From contig CALLPZ010000144.1 in assembly GCA_938015405.1 (NCBI GenBank), positions 1 through 29,179 of the forward strand: a DNA stretch of 29,179 nt, in the 5' to 3' direction. A program made the position numbers and the translations under genes. The notes beneath the pieces are model-generated. The model had not been told where the DNA came from, did not search any database, and worked only from the letters and a program-made list of their open reading frames with translations. This document shows, one piece after another, positions 14,723 to 23,502 of the stretch. Every line of letters begins with the position of its first letter. Position 1 is the first letter of the stretch. The stretch comes from an uncultured Pseudanabaenaceae cyanobacterium (GTDB lineage Bacteria > Cyanobacteriota > Cyanobacteriia > PCC-9006 > JAAUQQ01).

Positions 14723-15025
14723 TATCTCTACCTACCATTCAAATTCATTCATTCTCATAACCAAGTAGAAGCACAGGTCCAGACTCATTTCGTGCTACGT
14801 GAGCAGCGATTACTCAATAGGTTAAGCGATAAATATTACCGCCGAAGTATTCACCCTACTGACTTCATTGAAGATTGCAAGCCCTGTAAAGTCTGAACAA
14901 AGAAAATCAGTGTTTGCACCATTTCACAAATAACTGGCTAGAACTAGAAAATTCCTTACAAGCCTTGTGGTAACTGGATTATACGTTCAGTCTAAAAACC
15001 ATTGAGATAGGATTTTGTCACTTCG
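14723..15025. other. Intergenic region between trmD and the PTPA-CTERM gene
   Basis: AT-rich, with no gene. It should contain the PTPA-CTERM promoter on the minus strand, but I found no confident -35/-10 pair. There are short GAAT/ATTC repeats at about 14741-14758 and no strong trmD terminator. Confidence 0.4.
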
Positions 15026-15718
15026 CTAGGACGTTTTATCGAGCCATTGCTGATACAAATCAGGCCTCATTTGCTCAGTTTTTTTCAACTGCTGCTCACG
15101 TCGCCATTGCGCGATCGCTCCGTGATTTCCCGATCGCAAAACATCCGGCACAGCCATCCCACGAAACTCTGCGGGGCGAGTGTACTGGGGGTAATCCAAA
15201 AGCGATTCCTCGAAACTCTCATATTTCAGCGAATCTTCCTTACCCACCGTGCCAGGCTTCAGTCGCACCACTCCATTGAGCAAGGTCAGGGCTGGAATCT
15301 CACCGCAAGTTAAAACAAAATCCCCGAGGGACACCTCCCGCGTCACCAGCTCCATCACCCGCTCATCTACCCCTTCGTAATGGCCACAGATGACCACGAG
15401 CTGATCATAATTCTGGGAGAAGTCCTCAAACATGCGCTGGTGCATCGGCTCTCCCTGGGGCGTCATCAATAGCACTTCCCGGCGAGGGAGCACGGGCAAG
15501 CTTTCCACTGCTGCAAAAATCGGCTCCGGCTTAAGCACCATGCCTACCCCACCCCCGTAGGGAATGTCATCAACTTTGTGATGTTTGTCAGTTGTAAAGT
15601 CCCGAGGGTTGGTGAGATGGACCTCAGCGATTTGCTTCGCCAGAGCCCGCCCAAGCAGACTGCATTGCAGGGGAGAAGTAAAGAAATCGGGAAAAAGCGT
15701 AACGATGTCAAACCGCAC
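15026..15718 (-). CDS. trmD: tRNA (guanine-N1)-methyltransferase TrmD
   Basis: TrmD methylates G37 next to the anticodon of tRNAs to prevent +1 frameshifting; it is a SPOUT-class dimer with a trefoil knot. The protein starts MRFDIVTLFPDFF, the standard N-terminus, which fixes the start at a GTG (15718). IPYGGGVGMVLKPEPIF, MTPQGEP, ICGHYEGVDERV (110-121), SLGDFVLTCGEIPAL (130-144) and RLKPGTVGK follow in order. The knot motif usually reads LTGGE and here LTCGE, a change I believe is common in cyanobacteria. Length (230) is normal. It stands alone, not with rpsP/rimM/rplS as in many bacteria. Confidence 0.97.
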   Translation of the reverse strand: MRFDIVTLFPDFFTSPLQCSLLGRALAKQIAEVHLTNPRDFTTDKHHKVDDIPYGGGVGMVLKPEPIFAAVESLPVLPRREVLLMTPQGEPMHQRMFEDFSQNYDQLVVICGHYEGVDERVMELVTREVSLGDFVLTCGEIPALTLLNGVVRLKPGTVGKEDSLKYESFEESLLDYPQYTRPAEFRGMAVPDVLRSGNHGAIAQWRREQQLKKTEQMRPDLYQQWLDKTS

Positions 15719-16015
15719 AGGCGCTGAAAATCTCTTGGAAATTTGAGGGAGCAGTCAAGCGAACGTAAAGGGTGATACCCCCTGTTCTAAATTTTGTATG
15801 CGAGAATATGGCCAGTGATGGTTTTGAGGTAAAGCCATCGTCCTAGAGACTGATGATTGCCTTAAGTCCACAGGTAACGCATCGCACAATGAATTGATGC
15901 CCCAACGCCCTTTCCTCCATTGCCTCAGCTTGATTGCTGATTTGACCATGGGGATGACCCAGCCAGGAGCTTCAAAATGATAGTCCATTGTCTACAACAG
16001 CGGAGGTTGTAGAGC
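15719..16015. other. Divergent intergenic region between trmD and the nuclease gene
   Basis: A 77-codon minus-strand open frame (15755-15988) occupies most of it but shows no family pattern and I do not call it. The region presumably carries divergent promoters. A good ribosome-binding site GGAGG lies at 16002-16006 for the nuclease gene. Confidence 0.4.
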
Positions 16016-17476
16016 ATGGTGCTGCCCCTGACTGACAATCTCTTTCTGGATTATTTGCGCTGCCATCGCCGTTCATTCCTCGAGCTCTACGGCGATTCCG
16101 AGCACCGCGATCCCCCAGGGGATTACATCCAAAAGATCATCGCAGACAGTAGTCACAACCGGGAAACAGTTCTCAACCAATTCTCGTACCACAGCGTTCG
16201 TTATGAGCGAGGGGATTGGGACACTGGTGCAGCGGCAACACTTGCCCTTATGGAGCAGGGAGAGCCCGTGATCCATCGCGGGGTCATCATCTCCACAGCC
16301 CCCTATGACCACCCCTTAGTAGGCACCCCAGATCTGTTAATTCGCGTGCCGGGGCGATCGCGCTGGGGGGATTGGCAATATGAGCCGGCTCAAATCAAAC
16401 TGGGTCGCCGCCCCAAACTGGAATATCAACTGACCTCTACTTGGCAAGCCTGGATTCTAGAGGAGGTTCAGGATGCCACCCCAGAAAATTGCTTGCTCTA
16501 TTTGCGCGATCGTCCTCCCTTCAATGTCCTCTGGGAAGAGCGCCTCTTCCAGCTTGAAGAAATGCTGGATGACTTCATCACCATGGCCTTGGAAGAAGTC
16601 GAACCGGAAGTCTTTATTGCCCGTAGCCGCTGTAGTCTTTGCTCCTGGCAGAGCTTCTGCCATGACGTGGCTGTAGAACAGCAACATCTCTCACTGTTGC
16701 CCGGCGTAACCCCCAAGCGCTACAGCTTCCTCCAAGAGCTGGGACTAACCACCCTAGATCGCCTGCGTGAAGCAGAACCAGAGGTCCTAGCCAATCTCCC
16801 AGGCTTTGGCCCCCGAGTGGCGGAGGAGATGTTGGACCAAGCCTATGCCACCTGGAGTAATACCGCCCTGGCTCCCGTCCAAGTACCAGCCCCGCCCCCA
16901 CTGGAAGCCCCCGTTGAACTGTACTTTGACATCGAGGCAGAGCCAGACCTAGGGGTTCTTTTTTTGCATGGTGTGCTGGAGGTGAATCATCGGCGGGGCA
17001 CTGAAACGTTCCACGCGTTTGTCGCAGAGCAGCCAGCGGATGAGGAACAGACTTGGAATGATTTCTTACAGTTTGTCTGTGAGGTTCACCCCACGGCTCC
17101 GGTCTATCACTTCTGTAGCTACGAAGCCGATTCCATGGGCAAGTTGGGCGCCAAATATGGCACTGATCCAGCGATTACCCAGGCCCTAGTGGAACGGTTT
17201 GTGGATGTGCATTGGTGGGTAACCCAGCTGGTGACCATGCCTGTGGAAAGCTATGCCCTCAAGCATATTGCTCGCTGGATTGGCTTTGAATGGCGAGACA
17301 CCAGTGCCAATGGTGCCCTGGCCATTTTCTGGTATTTGGCCTGGCTTAAAGAAGGCGATCGCAGCTTCCTCAACCAAGTAATCGAATACAACGAAGACGA
17401 TTGCCGTGCCACCTATGTGGTCAAAGAATGGCTGGCCGACTTTGTCTGGGGTGTCCAACGGAAAGAAGTGGGCTAG
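16016..17476 (+). CDS. TM0106-family RecB/Cas4-like putative nuclease with RNase H-like domain
   Basis: This 486-residue protein has three parts. An N-terminal RecB/Cas4-like domain (1-220) carries Cys16 and Cys206, Cys209, Cys215 (Cx2Cx5C), a set suited to a 4Fe-4S cluster as in AddB and Cas4. A helix-hairpin-helix follows (LANLPGFGPRVAEEML, 258-273). The C-terminal YprB-like RNase H fold has Asp305 and Glu307 (YFDIE) and NEDDCRAT (459-466), consistent with a 3'-5' exonuclease-type site. In the RecB part, GTPD (103-106) is present, but the following acidic-x-Lys motif reads QIK (126-128), so that site may be weak or inactive. GGAGG nine bases upstream supports the ATG. Its role, perhaps in DNA repair or RNA processing, is unproven. 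Confidence 0.88.
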   Translation: MVLPLTDNLFLDYLRCHRRSFLELYGDSEHRDPPGDYIQKIIADSSHNRETVLNQFSYHSVRYERGDWDTGAAATLALMEQGEPVIHRGVIISTAPYDHPLVGTPDLLIRVPGRSRWGDWQYEPAQIKLGRRPKLEYQLTSTWQAWILEEVQDATPENCLLYLRDRPPFNVLWEERLFQLEEMLDDFITMALEEVEPEVFIARSRCSLCSWQSFCHDVAVEQQHLSLLPGVTPKRYSFLQELGLTTLDRLREAEPEVLANLPGFGPRVAEEMLDQAYATWSNTALAPVQVPAPPPLEAPVELYFDIEAEPDLGVLFLHGVLEVNHRRGTETFHAFVAEQPADEEQTWNDFLQFVCEVHPTAPVYHFCSYEADSMGKLGAKYGTDPAITQALVERFVDVHWWVTQLVTMPVESYALKHIARWIGFEWRDTSANGALAIFWYLAWLKEGDRSFLNQVIEYNEDDCRATYVVKEWLADFVWGVQRKEVG

Positions 17477-17536
17477 GTTCGAGTCAACTGGGCAAGCAGC
17501 CTTCACAACGTTCGGCCCAAAACGCTCGACTCCAGA

Positions 17537-18640
17537 CTAAGCCTTCGCCTCTTCTGATTTCTCAGGGTGTGAAACATAGTCCAGCGCCACCAGGACGCCG
17601 CTGCTTTCACCCACCTGCACCGTCAAACCAGCACCACCAACCTTCGTACGCACATAGGCTAACCCTAGCGCTCCCTTGTTGGTCTCCGTCATGCTGGTCA
17701 AGCTGCCCACCTTGGCACCATCCAGAGTTATTACGCTGCCAGGTTCAGCCGGAGCATTGAGCTGAATGCCCCAAAGTCTGGTTTTCACGCCGTTATAGGT
17801 ATTCAAACGAGCAATGGTTTCCTGTCCGATGTAGCAGCCCTTATCAAAAGAAATCGTCTGCCAGAGCCCGGCTTCCAGGGGATTGTAAGCTTCAGTCAAC
17901 TCCCGATCCGGAGCTGGACGCCCCTGCTGAATCCGTAGCTGTTCCCAGCCCTCATCGCCTAGGGGCACCGCCTGGTGCTCTCGCAGTAATTGCCAGAGCT
18001 TGACTGCCGCCTCTCCATCACAAAACAGCGTATAACCGGGTAAGCCCAGACCACTGCCATTGGCGACCACTGCCTCAATACCACTCAAATTCAAAACGCG
18101 ATGGCTATGATCTGCCTCAGCAGAAATATCCTGTCCTGCAAGCTGGGAAATCAGTTGATGGCTATGGGGACCGATCAGGCTAAAGCAGGCCAAATGCTCG
18201 GTGATGTCATTTAGGCTCACTGCATCGCCAAAGAAGATGTAGCGGTCCAGCATCTCCAAAAGGGCTTCACGGCGATTGGGGGAGACCAGTAGCACCACAT
18301 CTTCGCTGCGAACATAGGCCGTCGCCAGGTCGATCGTGCGGGCCGTAGAAGTCACAAACACCGTTTCACAACCCTGGCCAGACTTCAGAGTCTTAAGGTC
18401 ATTGGTGCTTTGGTTGTGTAAAAAACTAAGATGATCGCCGCCTAGCACAGAAATACGGCCCCAATGGGAGCGATCGCAGATCGCCACGCCATTATGGGCC
18501 GCATCCAAAGCTTCTACAGGGTTATCTGAAGCTTGCTGCTGTAGCTGCTTAAGTTCTTCGAATGCCATCGCTGCGCTTACCCAACTTTCACGTTCTAGAA
18601 GTCTAGAGGATTGGGGAGGCGAAGCAGAAGCAAGAACCAT
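17537..18640 (-). CDS. ygfZ: YgfZ/GcvT-type folate-binding protein
   Basis: YgfZ proteins resemble the glycine-cleavage T-protein, bind tetrahydrofolate and help build or repair certain Fe-S clusters. The diagnostic loop KGCYIGQE (267-274) with Cys269 is present, together with LSFLHNQSTNDLKTL (71-85), WEQLRIQQGRPAPDREL (232-248) and YNPLEAGLW (252-260). The length of 367 includes about 24 extra N-terminal residues; the ATG at 18568 (Met25, MAFEELKQLQQQ) is a good alternative start closer to family size. With the upstream ATG, the start abuts the stop of the preceding membrane-protein gene (TAGATG), suggesting coupled translation. It converges with the nuclease gene, 60 bases apart. Confidence 0.9.
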   Translation of the reverse strand: MVLASASPPQSSRLLERESWVSAAMAFEELKQLQQQASDNPVEALDAAHNGVAICDRSHWGRISVLGGDHLSFLHNQSTNDLKTLKSGQGCETVFVTSTARTIDLATAYVRSEDVVLLVSPNRREALLEMLDRYIFFGDAVSLNDITEHLACFSLIGPHSHQLISQLAGQDISAEADHSHRVLNLSGIEAVVANGSGLGLPGYTLFCDGEAAVKLWQLLREHQAVPLGDEGWEQLRIQQGRPAPDRELTEAYNPLEAGLWQTISFDKGCYIGQETIARLNTYNGVKTRLWGIQLNAPAEPGSVITLDGAKVGSLTSMTETNKGALGLAYVRTKVGGAGLTVQVGESSGVLVALDYVSHPEKSEEAKA

Positions 18641-19225
18641 CTATTGGGCATTTTGGCTCGCGTAGCTGAAATTTCTCCCATATTCCTCAACCTTTTGCTG
18701 AGCCAAGGCAAACTGGGGATGCTCCGGGGGAACGGACTCCATCATGGCGATGGCGTAGTCCCAGTTATTCGCCACTTCCGTCCACTCCAGAGTCGTTTGG
18801 GCTGTTTGGGCTTGCTCTGAGGCTGCAGTGGCAAACCTCACCCCTTCACCAAAGGGCTCATATGCAGCCTCAGCGTTGAAAGACTGGGTTTCGTAGGACT
18901 GATATCCCTCACTTTCCCAAGTTCCCTCGTAATAACCTTCGCTCGCAAAGACTCCATCGCGAACATGCTCAGGCATAGAAACCACGAGGCCCACAACGCT
19001 TCCCACAGAAAGCAGCGCACCGCCAATGCCCATCAAAAACACGCGGCTAACCCACTTTTTCTGCCAAAACTTGACGACAAAAACAAAAATAGCAAAGGGT
19101 ACAAAGAATACAACCAGCCCCCAAGTCACACTTTCCTGGAAAGCCTGCACCACATTCGTGAGGTTGGAGGCCATGCTGAGCAGGAAGCCAACTAGAAAGA
19201 GAATTCCGAAAATAACCATGCCCAT
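18641..19225 (-). CDS. Membrane protein of unknown function with conserved C-terminal segment
   Basis: From the ATG at 19225 the protein has 194 residues (a TTG at 19327 would add 34, without similarity). Three hydrophobic segments at about 2-20, 33-53 and 60-82 are followed by an acidic, Tyr/Glu/Ser-rich loop (SEGYYEGTWESEGYQSYETQ), and a C-terminal motif WTEVANNWDYAIAMMESVPP...HPQFALAQQKVEEYGRNFSYA. I recognise the 'W..va..W..Ai..l..vp......A..K..eY..N' pattern from many cyanobacterial membrane and hypothetical proteins, where it resembles a degenerate TPR-like helical hairpin. Function unknown. It sits immediately upstream of ygfZ with no gap, so they likely share an mRNA. Confidence 0.68.
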   Translation of the reverse strand: MGMVIFGILFLVGFLLSMASNLTNVVQAFQESVTWGLVVFFVPFAIFVFVVKFWQKKWVSRVFLMGIGGALLSVGSVVGLVVSMPEHVRDGVFASEGYYEGTWESEGYQSYETQSFNAEAAYEPFGEGVRFATAASEQAQTAQTTLEWTEVANNWDYAIAMMESVPPEHPQFALAQQKVEEYGRNFSYASQNAQ

Positions 19226-19349
19226 GGCAAGAATATCCCTGAGGGAGCAACAGCTGTAGTAGCCGTATTGTGCCCAGACTGATTCACTCGATTTTGCGTA
19301 ATCGTTCGGGCGTTTGGGCGATCGCAATCAAGGTCGCTGTAGGTTTCTC

Positions 19350-21590
19350 TTAGTCACCCGGAGAAGCACACATAGACTCCCAAAGTTCAGCTAGAGATGG
19401 TTTCTCAGCAACAGTCCGGTGAGTTGTTGAAGCATCTAAGGCTCGAGCAGTTTGTAAGGCTTCTACAGCTTCCGCTTGATGCTCCAGAACCAGCCAGCAG
19501 AGGGCTTTATCACAGAGGATTTCGATATCGGGCTTGAGTGCCAAGGATTGGTTGTAACTCGCTAGCGCCCGTTGATGCTGACCGAGCTCGCGCAAGCCAT
19601 CGCCCCGCGTTTGCCACAGCTGAGGGTTTTCGGGTTTCAGATAGACGGCGTGATCCAGGTCAGACAGCCCTGCATCAGCTTGGCCCATTTGGATGAGGAC
19701 ATCGCCACGATTGGCAAGCGCATCTTCGTAACCTGGCCTGATCTCAAGTGCTCGATTATGACTGTCCAATGCAGCTTCAAGCTGCCCTTGACGACGCAAT
19801 GCAAACCCTCGATTGATGTAGAGTCTGACGCGATCTTTAGCATCCAAGCCCTCGTTTTCCAGTAGGCGCTCATAGAGAGCAATTGCATCGCCATATTGCT
19901 GAGCATCCAGTAGGGCATGGGCCTGCATCTCTAAGAGATTTTCATCGTTGGGCTGCTCCACGAACAACTGCTCCAACTCTTTCAACGCCTGCCCATAAAG
20001 CTTCATGTCAATCCAACACCTAACGCGATTGGTACGAATCCAAGCTGCATCAGGCTCACGCTCTAGCGCCAAGTCAAAGGCTGCTGTAGCAGCTTGATAG
20101 CGTTGGAGCCGAGCCAGTGCGACCGCTTGGAACGTCATGGGAATGGCTGATGTTCCATTAGTGATGGCATTCAAGCGATCGCAGGATTCTAACAATGCGT
20201 CATAGTCATGCTGATCGAGCAATGCCACAAACCTCGCCTGCCAAAGAGACATCCCCTTGGGCCGTTCTATTAACCCTCGCTTCAACGTCCGTAGGCTCTC
20301 TTCCTCTAGCCCCAACTCTCGCTGCAACCTAAAGAGTGAGGCCCAGTAGAGGTCCTGACCAGCATCGTAATAAGTCGCCTTCTGATAGGAGGTTAAGGCC
20401 TCATCCTCTCGTTCTAGTCGCCACAAAACCACGCCTCGGTCATGCCAGATATGGGCAGACTGGGGGCTCTTGAGCAAGATGCGATCGAACAGTACTAGAG
20501 CCTCTTGGTCTCGCTTGAGTTCTAGTAGTGCATCAGCCTTGTAATGAAAGGCAGCGTAGTTCTTAGGCTGTTGCGCCAGCGCCTTGTCATACTCAACAAT
20601 TGCCGCCTCGAACTGGCTCTGAAACGCGAGGGCTAAGCCATGATTCAGCAAGAAATCGGCATCTTGGGGATAGAGGCTCAAGGCCCGGCTGTAATGGGCT
20701 TTAGCCTGCGGATATTGCTCGAGTGCCAGTAAGATCTGGCCCTGCTCTTTCTGAAGATCGTAGTTATCAGGTTGCTCAGCCAAGCGCTCCTGATTGGCTG
20801 CTTGCTGTTGCTGTAACTGCTGTTGCTGCTGCGCAGCGGTGGCCTGGGGCTTGGTTAACTGCTTGTGGAAAGCCGCTAAGCCAATGAGCAGAAACAGGAG
20901 GAGCCAACGGTAATCACTAAATCTGCCATAGCCTTCAGCCGCAAGAACTTGGGGAATGCCGAGTCGCTCTGCGATCGCAAAACTCGCTCCCCAGAACCAA
21001 CGCGAAAAATCCGGTGATGTCCAAAACATCGCCAGCAAAAACAAAAAGCCGTATTTCTTCAGGCCTCGCAATTGCCGTTGCATCGATAGCGGCAACCAAG
21101 GCTCCAATATGCCATAGCCGTCCAGTGCCGGAATGGGCAGCAGATTGAGCAGCAACACTGCAATTTCAATTTGAGCGAGAAAGGCTAAAGCAGGCCAAAA
21201 CCAACCGGAGGCATAGGCATAAACCGAGTCATTATTCAGCCAAAACGGAATACTCAGCAACAATGCCGTGATTGCTGTCATCACAGGTCCGGCAGCCGAC
21301 ACCGCACTCTTCCAGGCAGGTCCCCGCAACAAATGGGTATTGATGTAAACCGCGCCCCCCGGCAGGGCAAAGCCTCCCATCAACAAGAAAACAATGGGCA
21401 ACACCAAACTGGTAGAGACATCGGTGTACTTGAGGGGGTTCAGGGTCAAATACCCCTTTGATTTCACAGTCTTATCCCCGCCCCAGTAGGCCACGATCGC
21501 ATGGCCAAATTCATGCAAGCAGGTCGCTAGAACCGCCCCCGCAAGAACGAAGAGACAGAGAAATAAACCGCCCTGATTGGAAAGAAGCAA
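19350..21590 (-). CDS. M50-family (site-2 protease-like) metalloprotease fused to TPR repeats
   Basis: The 746-residue protein begins with a membrane zinc-protease domain: HEFGH (26-30) at the end of the first membrane helix, and NLLPIPALDG (149-158), the second M50 motif. Hydrophobic segments continue to about residue 250, followed by a Gln-rich stretch (AAQQQQQLQQQQAA, about 255-268). Residues about 270-746 form roughly 13 tetratricopeptide repeats (for example AFHYKADALLELKRDQEALV, DALANRGDVLIQMGQADAGL). The start must be the TTG at 21590: the first in-frame ATG (Met71) would lose the active site, and GGAG lies nine bases upstream. Family members cleave membrane-embedded substrates; the TPRs probably recruit partners. 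It is divergent from the PRC-barrel gene. Confidence 0.9.
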   Translation of the reverse strand: MLLSNQGGLFLCLFVLAGAVLATCLHEFGHAIVAYWGGDKTVKSKGYLTLNPLKYTDVSTSLVLPIVFLLMGGFALPGGAVYINTHLLRGPAWKSAVSAAGPVMTAITALLLSIPFWLNNDSVYAYASGWFWPALAFLAQIEIAVLLLNLLPIPALDGYGILEPWLPLSMQRQLRGLKKYGFLFLLAMFWTSPDFSRWFWGASFAIAERLGIPQVLAAEGYGRFSDYRWLLLFLLIGLAAFHKQLTKPQATAAQQQQQLQQQQAANQERLAEQPDNYDLQKEQGQILLALEQYPQAKAHYSRALSLYPQDADFLLNHGLALAFQSQFEAAIVEYDKALAQQPKNYAAFHYKADALLELKRDQEALVLFDRILLKSPQSAHIWHDRGVVLWRLEREDEALTSYQKATYYDAGQDLYWASLFRLQRELGLEEESLRTLKRGLIERPKGMSLWQARFVALLDQHDYDALLESCDRLNAITNGTSAIPMTFQAVALARLQRYQAATAAFDLALEREPDAAWIRTNRVRCWIDMKLYGQALKELEQLFVEQPNDENLLEMQAHALLDAQQYGDAIALYERLLENEGLDAKDRVRLYINRGFALRRQGQLEAALDSHNRALEIRPGYEDALANRGDVLIQMGQADAGLSDLDHAVYLKPENPQLWQTRGDGLRELGQHQRALASYNQSLALKPDIEILCDKALCWLVLEHQAEAVEALQTARALDASTTHRTVAEKPSLAELWESMCASPGD

Positions 21591-21746
21591 ACAACCCAGC
21601 TCCGCAAAACGTATGGCCCCTGCGTTGGCAACAGCGAGGGTGACCTTTCTACTATTCCCTCTAGGGCCTACCTAAGATTCTGGAATGGCTAGATTGCCCC
21701 TAGGTTCGGTAAAGCCCATGGGAGGTTAGCCTAGACCTCAGCTAAG

Positions 21747-23447
21747 ATGCCACCAAGTCCGAAATGCATTCGGTCTCAATTCACAGCATCGCTCGCCCCC
21801 ATGGATAACCCTGGCAACCGCTCCGCTGAAAGCTATAGCGACTATCCCGACGAACTTCCCATCATCGTTCGCCGCAGTGAGGTGCTCAACCTCATGGTGA
21901 TGGATCGCGGCACCATGCAAGAGGTGGGCCGGGTTGAACGCCTATGGATGTATCCCCAAGCCCATCGAGTGCTGGGCATGATTTGCAAGGGAGGCGGCCT
22001 GTTAGCCAAGAAGCGATGGGCCTACAAGCTGCCCCAAGTGGAGTCTCTTAATCAAGGCAATATTTGGATTGAAGGACCCGGCACGGCCACCAGCCCAGAT
22101 CAGGTCCGTCAGCTAGAAACCTTGATTGATCATGAAATTTGGGTGGATGGGGGCGATCGCCTCGGCGTCATCGTGGACTGCCTGTTTAATCGCAAGACCG
22201 GCCAGATCACCCAATACCTCTTCGTCAACAATCCCCTGCGTCGTCTAATCGATGCCCCCAATCCTCTCCGTCCCGAAGAAATTCTCAGCTTCGGCAACCA
22301 TCGTGCCTTGGTGAGTCCCCAAGCCGTCGCCCGCCTGCGCCGGGAGCGACCGAATCTACGGGACACCTTCAGTCAAATGAAGGAACAGGCCAAAGCCGAG
22401 TACGAGCAAGTCACCAACCAAACCCAGGAGCGAGTGCGCAACTGGGGCGAAGAAGCGAAAACCGCTAAGGAGCGCCTTGCCGAACAGGCCACCTTGCTCA
22501 AGCAGCAAGCTGCAGAACGGGCTAAAGCCCTACAGGAGCAAGCCGCCCAGGACATCCTGCCCCAACTCACCGAACAAGCCCAGGAACTGAGCCAACGGGT
22601 AGGGGAGCAATATCAAACCGTCCAGCGCCGCGCCCAAGATTTTGTCGAAGAGCTTCCCCCCTTGGAGCAGCTCAGTGAGAGGAATGCCTTTGGCCCGGGC
22701 AGAAGAGGCTATGACAATCCACAGGGGTACGACGAGAACTGGGACAGAGAGGCTCGCTCAGGAAATCAGGAGAATTACGGGGGGGAGGTCGGTTATCGCG
22801 GCGAGCCTAGCGGTGAGTATCGTCGCAGCCGTCGCAGCCGCTATCGCCAGGACAGTCGCAATGCTCCTGAAGACACGGGTCGTGGCTATGACGCTTACAG
22901 CGACGGCGATCGCACTCCCCCAGCCAATCACAACAACTGGGGAACCAATGACCCCGCTGAACTCACCTGGGTAGACGAAGCAGGAGATCTCCCCCCAGTC
23001 AGTCCATCCCAAAATCCTTACCCCGCCCCAGAGAATCAACAGCCCGAAGCCCAATGGAACGACGATTACCGTCGGGAGAATCACGTTTCCCACGACTCAA
23101 GCCATCCTCCTGTACAACAGCCCCCAATAGAGCCAGTTCCCCCTTCAGCAGAACCGCTCCATAGCCGCGATAATCCCTGGGGCTACGCCGACAACGCCAC
23201 CGATTCTGATTGGGACAACTTAGAGTTCGATCAGGAACGAAAATCACCCTCCCATCAACCTGAGACCTCCCAGCCTGAAATCCCTCAAGCTTCCAATAAC
23301 AGTGGAAACAGTTGGATTGATCAGCCAGAAGCCCCACCCAACCGTCAGGCCGATCAAGCAGCGGCCCAAACTCCGAATAGCCCAATCCCTCCCCAGGGAG
23401 GCAACAGTGTCCTGGAAGATCTGGAGGACGATGACCCTTGGATCTAG
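21747..23447 (+). CDS. PRC-barrel domain protein with long disordered tail
   Basis: The 566-residue protein (548 if started at the ATG at 21801, which I find equally likely) has two PRC-barrel-like units: ELPIIVRRSEVLNLMVMDR to WAYKLPQ (about 36-95) and IDHEIWVDGGDRLGVIVDCL to YLFVNNPL (about 126-164). A charged helical segment rich in Gln, Ala, Glu and Arg (about 205-300: QAKAEYEQVTNQTQERVRNW, KERLAEQATLLKQQAAERAK) resembles a coiled coil or amphipathic helix. The remaining 260 residues are Pro/Asn/Asp/Gln-rich, probably disordered, and end LEDLEDDDPWI. PRC barrels in photosynthetic bacteria occur in the reaction-centre H subunit and in ribosome-maturation RimM; the role of this cyanobacterial version is unknown. 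It shares a 156-base divergent region with the M50-TPR gene. Confidence 0.85.
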   Translation: MPPSPKCIRSQFTASLAPMDNPGNRSAESYSDYPDELPIIVRRSEVLNLMVMDRGTMQEVGRVERLWMYPQAHRVLGMICKGGGLLAKKRWAYKLPQVESLNQGNIWIEGPGTATSPDQVRQLETLIDHEIWVDGGDRLGVIVDCLFNRKTGQITQYLFVNNPLRRLIDAPNPLRPEEILSFGNHRALVSPQAVARLRRERPNLRDTFSQMKEQAKAEYEQVTNQTQERVRNWGEEAKTAKERLAEQATLLKQQAAERAKALQEQAAQDILPQLTEQAQELSQRVGEQYQTVQRRAQDFVEELPPLEQLSERNAFGPGRRGYDNPQGYDENWDREARSGNQENYGGEVGYRGEPSGEYRRSRRSRYRQDSRNAPEDTGRGYDAYSDGDRTPPANHNNWGTNDPAELTWVDEAGDLPPVSPSQNPYPAPENQQPEAQWNDDYRRENHVSHDSSHPPVQQPPIEPVPPSAEPLHSRDNPWGYADNATDSDWDNLEFDQERKSPSHQPETSQPEIPQASNNSGNSWIDQPEAPPNRQADQAAAQTPNSPIPPQGGNSVLEDLEDDDPWI

Positions 23448-23502
23448 CAGTCTAATTCCAGCCCCACAGCTGTTCGCCCGGCCATGAACAGTCCTAGAAC
23501 AA

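Noticed and set aside
15755..15988. 77-codon minus-strand open frame between trmD and the nuclease gene
   Set aside because: No domain, signal peptide or family similarity I can recognise, and it occupies a divergent promoter region.
17477..17495. GGTTCGAGTCAAC resembling a tRNA T-arm
   Set aside because: The bases upstream belong to the nuclease coding sequence and no acceptor, D or anticodon arms can be formed around it.
22130..22974. Several 65-110-codon frames inside the PRC-barrel gene on both strands
   Set aside because: They are Arg/Ser/Ala-rich shadows of a continuous coding frame with recognisable PRC domains.
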